Shown here: piece after piece, positions 58,001-64,000 of the stretch
Numbering within the stretch: position 1 is the first letter of the stretch
Layout of the letters: each line of letters opens with the position of its first letter
Position numbers and translations under genes: made by a program
Source of the DNA: Rutpela maculata
Taxonomy: Eukaryota; Arthropoda; Insecta; Coleoptera; Cerambycidae
Assembly (NCBI GenBank): GCA_936432065.2
Contig: OW386285.2
Coordinates: 412,564,547 to 412,628,546 of the forward strand
Direction of reading: 5' to 3'
DNA: 64,000 nucleotides
Notes under the pieces: model-generated
The model's input: only the letters and a program-made list of their open reading frames with translations
Told to the model about the DNA's origin: nothing
Database searches by the model: none

Positions 58001-58860
58001 TCCAACCAAACTTTGAGAACGTTGATAACAATAAGACTATTTTCGTCACCTACCTGTATCTTCCGATGTCAATAATTGGCCCTACTAGCGAAACAAAAAA
58101 CACCATAAATATAAGATTTACAAAAAATATATTTCATGACATAATAACCATATTTTTCTTTCCGTACCTACATACAAATTGAAACTGACATTTCTTGCAA
58201 ATTGGAACCCACGTATTTCGTTGCATTTCTTAAGCGAAGTTTATTGATTTTCATTTGTCATTTAATGCCTTAAATTTGTTTTTTATTGAGCAAACTTAAC
58301 TATTAAGGGACTTGAAATACGAGTAGTTTGGGGTGGATTTGCACAAAAGAAAGCTCGTTTTAAGGGCTTTTATACACATCGGTGTAATATTACAACTCGA
58401 ATATTTCATTATTAAGTTACAGCCCTACAAATTATCGTCTGCAAATATCACCCTTACAAACTTGTTCAGTTAGGAGAACTGAACTTTATTTTCAGCCTAC
58501 ATCGAGGTGTGTTAATAGTGGAAGTTTTCGATGCCAACTTTTTACAATGAAAGGCCAAGTGATAATTGTTAGATTTTTTTATCAAATTATACTGGAGCTT
58601 TATCCGTTTATTATTTTTTGTTTGGGACAAACAGAGGTGTTAAATTCGACACTATCGGTTTTATTTAGAAGCGTTATTTATTCTTCTACTGCCGCTTTTA
58701 ATTCGATGTGATAAAGGGCAGATGTTTTTGTGAATTGTTGAAGTTTCAATAAAACAGGTAAAAGTAGAAGTGTAATAAAATATATGACATCATTAGTTTC
58801 TAGAAATACTATTTAAGAAGATACAAAGTAAAATATTAAATATATTTTTGTTAGGACTGT
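58001..58860. other. Non-coding DNA, no recognised repeat
   Basis: No gene or repeat structure seen. Confidence 0.4.
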
Positions 58861-58879
58861 TAAAAAAAAACTATACTTT

Positions 58880-59284
58880 TTTCATTATTTTTAGTACGTA
58901 AACGATACGTTTATGGTAATAGTGAGGCTCACAGCGTCAGAAATAGTTATTTACATTACTAGATGCGAAAGTTTACCTTTAGATGTGAGACGAAGCCGTG
59001 ATCTTTAAAAAAAAACACCGAACTTCTAAAAGGGCTTTCGCATCATGTAATGTGTTATATTTTTTCTGTTTCCGAAAGACATTATGGGATTTAATAATAA
59101 AATATAGACGGTAGTAGAAAAAATAAAAAAACATAAACTTTAAGACTTCATAAGTTTGCATACACCTTGCTTTGGATTTCTTGGGGTAAAGTTAGGCACA
59201 AGCAATATTAGCTTCTTCTTGCATCCCATTTCCATCGTCACCAAACATATTTGTTTATTTTAGTTTGAAAGCACCAGAAATTAA
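58880..59284. repeat. Truncated relative of the adjoining foldback
   Basis: 58945-59130 parallels 59285-59420 (TTACATTACTAGATGCGAAA, GGGCTTTCGCATC). 59164-59260 is inverted relative to 59600-59690 (CATTTTCATCGTCACCAAAC type). It is a rearranged copy of the same family. Confidence 0.65.
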
Positions 59285-60115
59285 TAGTTACTTACATTAC
59301 TAGATGCGAAACTTTACTTTTAGGTGTGAGATGATTTTTTTTTTCTCAAAAAAACACTGAACCCTAAAAGGGCTTTCGCATCGTCTAATGTATTATGTTC
59401 TTTCTACTACCGAAAGATATTATGGGATTTAATAAATTAAAACTAATTAATTCATGAAATTATTTGACGATTTTAATAAATTTTATAGTTTAGGAGGCTG
59501 TCTGCGAAAATTGTTTCCATTCCAACGAAACATTTAAGTACTATCTGTCGTCGAGGTTTATGTTAAACATTTTAATTTAGGTGGTTTCAAAGTAATATAA
59601 ACAAATGTGTTTGGTGACGATGAAAATGAGATACAAGAAGCAGCCAATATTGCTTGCGCCTCACTTTACCACAAGAAATCCAAAGCAACTTATCAAACGT
59701 TAAAATTTGCTTTTTTATTTTTCTGGCCTGGTCACGAAAGTTCTGCTTTCGTAGCAAGCGACGCCTTGGTAACCAGGTAACTCGAATGTTTACTTTCGTT
59801 ATCGCGCGTGTTGCTAGGGGCAAAAGTCATTTATATAGACGGTGGTAGAAAAAAATGTTTAACATAACCTCGACGACAGATAATAAATGTTTCGTTGGCA
59901 TGGAAGCCATTTTCATAGACAGCCTCCTAAACTATAAAGTTTATCAAAAACGTCAAATAATTTCATGAAATAATTAATTTTAAATTATTAAATCCCATAT
60001 CTTTCAGTAACAGAAAAAATATAATACATTACACGATGTGATAGCCTTTTTAGGTGTTCGGTGTTTTTTGAAAGGTCTCGGCTTCATCTCGACCGTTAAA
60101 AATTCACCTCACACC
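59285..60115. mobile_element. Foldback element, about 830 bp
   Basis: Arms of about 280 bp (59285-59580 and 59850-60115) share TTTAGGAGGCTGTCTG and CGTCGAGGTTATGTTAAACAT blocks. A core of about 270 bp lies between, with no coding capacity that I recognise. Confidence 0.75.
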
Positions 60116-60184
60116 ATTCTTTTTGTTTATTCACTTAGCAACGTTGCTAGGCCCCAGCAAACAACTCCCCAATTTATGGTACAG

Positions 60185-60560
60185 TAAATTGGGATATAGT
60201 GTATGTTCGAGAAGCCAAGGTTTTTTTTGGCATTAACCACCACCGCTATCACCCCCATTACCACTCTTACCGCATTATTAAAGGAGAGAAAAAAATAAAA
60301 TTGTGATTTAGTGAGTGTACAAGAACCAAAGTCTTAAAATTTGATTTGACAGCAGCTACCTCATTACCACGTCTACCCCATTATCAAAGAGAGTTAAAAA
60401 AATATAATTGTGATTTAGTGAGTGTACATTGTGTACAAGAACCCAGAGCCTCAAAATTTGTTTTGATATCATTCACTCCCATTACCACCCCCACCCCATT
60501 ATTAAGGAGTAAAAAAATCAAATTGGGATTTAGTGTGTACAAGGACCAACAAATAAGTAG
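60185..60560 (+). repeat. Tandem array of a repeat B internal segment
   Basis: About three units of roughly 115 bp, each with ATTGTGATTTAGTG-type start, GTACAAGAACC, a C-rich ATTACCACC tract and CCCATTATTAAAGG. All correspond to one internal part of the repeat B arm. Confidence 0.75.
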
Positions 60561-62100
60561 GTTTAAAATTTTTAAAATGTCTATTTTTGTTTAGGAAGTA
60601 AGAGTTACAGGTGAAGACTATATTTTATTTCCTTTGGTGTTCTTTAATACCGAATACCTTATAATCTTTTATTGATATATATGTCGGATATTTTAACAAA
60701 AAAAAAGATTTTTTGTAGACAGGATGCTTTTCCTTAGGATGGAGGCATGTTAATGTTAATAAAGAAATTAATTACATCCACTAGCAACTCAGTTCGTTGT
60801 ATAAATGATTTAACCGAGCGAAAAGTTAATTTTACTAGTCCCACTTTTCTGCGTGTGCCAAATAAGCGTACACCCTCTGACACGCACCCCTTAAACAAAA
60901 ATGTGATATTTCCGTTAAACGGTGACTGGCAAAAAGTAATAAAATAATTTTAGGGGTCCACATTGGTTGACAGTAATGAAAGTAGGTACATTTTTCATTA
61001 ATTTAGTACCATTTGTTGGTCGATAAGATAACACTAAAAATATATATTAATCATCCCCCACACTCCGTATTTTTAATTACTTACTTGCAAGTACAATATT
61101 CGGCTTGTTATTTCCATCAAGAAGTGGTCCCTGTCACCTATTATTTAATTTAATTTCATAATAAAAATGCAAATTATTTATTTTAATACAAAATTTACAT
61201 ATTACCACCTAATATACATAATATCATCAGCTGGATCGTTTAGAGGCGTAAATGATCATAAATCAAGCAAATAATATGACGCACTAATTTATTATGTACG
61301 CCTTTAACGAAATTTAATAGCCGGTTTAGTTGCACTATTTGTTTTTGTAATATATCCTTAATTACCTCTCATTACTTGTAACTACTTCACAAACTCGACC
61401 ACATGCTTCAGAAATCATAAAAATTCTCATCGGTATGCAAAACGGTAAAAGGCGTTTAAAATTGTTGAGTGGTATTTAAAACATGCAGGAAGGAGTTAGT
61501 TTTTGATACAACCAAATATTAATTAGTATAATAATTAAAAACACAGTTGATGAGGAATGCAATTAAGACACATTCCGTTTAAAAAGTATGTCAGACAGTT
61601 AACAACTTACTCGCTTTCTTCATTTGACAGTTTGTACCGGCTTGTGAATTTAATTATTTAAAAAAAAGGCCTACACACGAGCTATTAGAGCTCATCGCTC
61701 TAAAAGTATGATTCTTTAAGAAATACGTCTCAAAAAGGGACTATACAGCATATTATTCTTCCGAATCTTCTCTCAGTAATAAGCACTCTGCGAAAAAAAA
61801 TTGCATAATCAAAATTTAATAATTCCGCGGAGGAAATACATTAGTGCTAAAATTAGTCACCCCCCCCTCTCTCCTTGTAGGTTTGGGGGTGGGGGTAATT
61901 TTGAAGTCTACCTCTATTTTTTATTACAGATTCGGATTCTACGGCTAAAAATACGTAGGATTTGTGATTTGGAAGTTTATTCATTTTGCAAATTGCGAAT
62001 AACTAGGAAATTCTTACCTGTAGAAATGTAAATGGCTGGTAAATAAACTATAAAAGTAACCCAAGAACAACGACGTGGACGTAGTAGTTTTCTGTTCTCT
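60561..62100. other. Mostly non-coding DNA
   Basis: No coding domain. 61210-61350 is low-repeat sequence with Hox-like AT-rich sites (ATAATATGAC, CATAAATC), which may be chance. Confidence 0.35.
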
Positions 62101-62215
62101 TCGGGGTGCTTGATTAACGCGAGTCCCCTCACCTATCAGAGTGCTTGATTTATGTGAGTGCCTTCGCCTCTTACTTATCACAGTGCTTCATTTACATGAG
62201 TCCCTTCGCCTCATC
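62101..62215 (+). repeat. Three imperfect tandem units
   Basis: Three units of roughly 35-42 bp, each with AGTGCTTGATTTA(T/C)-type start, GTGAGTCCC and TTCGCCTC, next to the mariner-like gene's 3' end. Confidence 0.8.
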
Positions 62216-62270
62216 ATGTTTCAATTAAAATAAATCATCAAAATGGTGGCCGTCGACTTCAATGCACTTA

Positions 62271-63975
62271 TTAATCCGCATTTGAAATGAGTGTACACAA
62301 CTGAATTTCGACACAAGCATTTCTGATTCGCTCAATCACATTCCCACGTGTTTTTGGTACTTGTTTGTAAACTTTGTCTTTGAGGTAGCCCCACAAAAAG
62401 AAATCTCGCGAAGTAAAATCTGGTGATCTAGCTGGCCAATTTACCGAACCAGCTCTACCGATCCAGCGACCATTGAAATCAGGATCAAGTACTTCACGTG
62501 CTACCACCGGATAGTGAGCTGGACAACCATCATGTTGAAACCACATGTTCTGTCGCACTTCTAAGCTCAAGTCTTCAAGTGATGTTTACAGTTCATTTTT
62601 TAAAATGCCTCGGTACATTTGACCATTCAAGTTGCCTTCAATCTTCCATTAAAGAACTTATATCTAGATACATAACGGCATTGATTTATTTGTTGCTGAA
62701 AGACTCACAATCTAAGGCACTTCTTCCCATAAGTTTCTGATTGGCCCATCGGCCTATTCGCGGCTGTTTTCTACACGATCGGTTCAGTTTGAGTATCATA
62801 ATCTCAGTTTGACAGTGTCCGCCATTAATGTCAATAAATGTTTTTCGTGTTCTCCGACCAAAAAGTGATGAAAAAGTAATTTTATTTTAAGTTGTGATTT
62901 GCTTAATACCTAAGTAATATTCTCTATTCATATTTACACAGTTTAGTGAAAATTTAATGCTACATGTTGAAGTGCTGTGCCGTTTGCAGAAGGCAGTTTA
63001 GAAAAGAAGAAAATCGGTTGTTTCATAAGTAAGTAGGTCATAGTCGTAACATGATGGCGTTCAGTTTACAGTTGTAATAATAATATTATAAATAATATCC
63101 TTTCAATACATATTTCCCTTGAATAAAACATCTCTACCTATTTTGAAATCCGCCGTTATGTTCATAGAGATTAACCAACAATTATTACATAAAATATGCA
63201 CAATATTGTACATTTTCCCTTCTACACATACCCGCCACTGTTGCCTATGGGATGTGATGTTCATCTATCCATTTTAATGGACATATAATGTGACTATGTT
63301 AGGAGCAAATAAAGTATATGAAGAAAAGATAGCCGTTATGTATCTAGATATAAGTCCTTTAATCGGAGCCTTCAGTAATGTGGGGGCCGATGAGTTTGCT
63401 GCCAATTATTTCATACCACACGTTGACAATCAAAGGACGCGGTATTCAACTTGGCGAAGTCAGTGCGGATTTTCAATACTCCAGTAATGCATGTTGTGTC
63501 GATTAACTGCTCCGCGGTTTGTAAAAGACGACTCGTCGGAGAACAATACGTAACGAAAAAAATTGGGGTTTTATTGTATTTGTTGACGTGCCCACTGACA
63601 AAAAGTTACCCGATTTTGGAAATCAACGCCATGAAGATCTTGGTGTAAAGACACATGATACGGATGATATTTATAACGTTTTAAAATTTTCCAAACTCTG
63701 CTTTGGGACAATCCGGAATCGCGAGCAATTTCTCGTGTATTAACATGGGAATTAACGCCACCGCAGCTAATACTGCAATTTCATTATTTTCTCCAGTGAC
63801 TGACGCTCGATGGTTCTTTTTTTCGGTTGAACATTTCCGTCAGTAGTAAATTGTTTGACAATACCATGAAATGAAGCAGGTGGCCGAGTTCTATTCGGAA
63901 AACGCCGAGCGTACAGATCGACAGCATAATCAAGGCTCCTGCCGGCTTCTTCATAATCCAGAACCATTTCAATTT
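62271..63975 (-). pseudogene. Mariner/IS630-like transposase with DUF4817-type N-terminus, broken
   Basis: The N-terminus EKIEMVLDYEEAGRSLDYAV, DLYARRFPNRTRPPASFHGI and VKQFTTDGNVQPKK is a helix-turn-helix region of the DUF4817 type. In shifting frames NSHVNTREIARDSGLSQSRV, WKILK and PYHVSLHQDLHGVDF follow, and FSDESSFTN, holding the second-strand acidic block. VNVWYEIIGSKLIGPHITEG then breaks at the insertion. After it, IEGNLNGQMYRGILKNEL leads to WFQHDGCPAHYPV, with the second catalytic Asp, and NWPARSPDFTSRDFFLWGYL. Frameshifts, stops and the insertion inactivate it, but all catalytic blocks remain visible. The gene runs towards the window end, where its promoter-side TIR is probably outside. 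Confidence 0.8.
62640..63365. mobile_element. Non-autonomous element inserted in the mariner-like gene
   Basis: The ends share an inverted ACTTATATCTAGATACATAA block (about 62655-62674 and 63335-63354) and are flanked by GCCTTCA on both sides (about 62633 and 63369), a likely target duplication. It contains a fragment of repeat C (about 62885-62930) and no protein. Confidence 0.65.
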
Positions 63976-64000
63976 TCTCTTGTATAGTTAAATAAGTAGT

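Larger units (their letters stand above)
62220..64000 (-). mobile_element. Mariner/IS630-like element, cut by window edge
   Basis: Minus-strand transposase from beyond 64000 to about 62270, interrupted by a 0.7-kb insertion (about 62640-63365). Its far end lies outside the window. Confidence 0.8.

Overview
This is an AT-rich, animal-type (most likely insect) genomic window. It consists almost entirely of decayed transposable elements nested in one another. Three things support an insect-like genome: 5'-truncated non-LTR retrotransposons with insect-type reverse transcriptases, many different cut-and-paste DNA transposon families, and short GT-AG introns. The exact species cannot be read from the sequence. 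I found no convincing host protein-coding gene, no tRNA or rRNA gene and no CRISPR array. Nearly every coding stretch is a fragment of a transposase, transposon nuclease or reverse transcriptase carrying stops and frameshifts.

Layout. 1-3.7 kb: LINE reverse-transcriptase relic and AT-rich DNA. 3.76-8.81 kb: a DNA transposon with ~530-bp terminal inverted repeats (TIRs) carrying a FEN1/XPG-like nuclease relic; an ISL2EU/YqaJ-type element (5.88-8.18 kb, AT target duplication) is nested inside it. 9-10.4 kb: copies of a repeat with CTGT tracts and a 450-bp foldback. 11.9-12.9 kb: LINE RNase H domain. 13.2-16 kb: hairpins, an inverted pair of GC-box/poly-A minisatellites, a mariner-like relic and a 559-bp MITE. 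16.1-17.6 kb: internally deleted LINE on the minus strand. 20.3-21.5 kb: transposon end and foldback. 22.3-24.8 kb: two LINE 3' ends. 24.8-26.2 kb: low-repeat non-coding DNA. 26.2-27.1 kb: minus-strand LINE. 27.8-29.2 kb: a 1.4-kb near-perfect palindrome. 29.3-30.1 kb: mariner-like element. 31.1-34.6 kb: the most complete LINE (endonuclease plus reverse transcriptase). 34.7-36.9 kb: MITE interrupted by palindrome-family repeats and a 30-bp minisatellite. 40.2-43.5 kb: hAT-like element with an exact 8-bp duplication containing two hammerhead ribozyme motifs. 44.2-54.6 kb: a foldback followed by two adjoining XPG-type transposons, the second split by a hAT element with a perfect 8-bp duplication. 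55.0-57.4 kb: THAP-bearing element with P-like features. 57.6-60.6 kb: foldbacks and repeat fragments. 62.2-64 kb: mariner-like transposase running off the window.

The two most notable signals are (i) two identical type I hammerhead ribozyme cores 693 bp apart on the same strand, resembling a retrozyme or self-cleaving satellite, and (ii) three copies of long-TIR transposons whose proteins read as FEN1/XPG-like nucleases with a C-terminal Cys cluster. From memory of the literature, the second best fits the Academ superfamily. The genes do not form a pathway; what they share is transposition, and the nesting order gives a relative insertion history.
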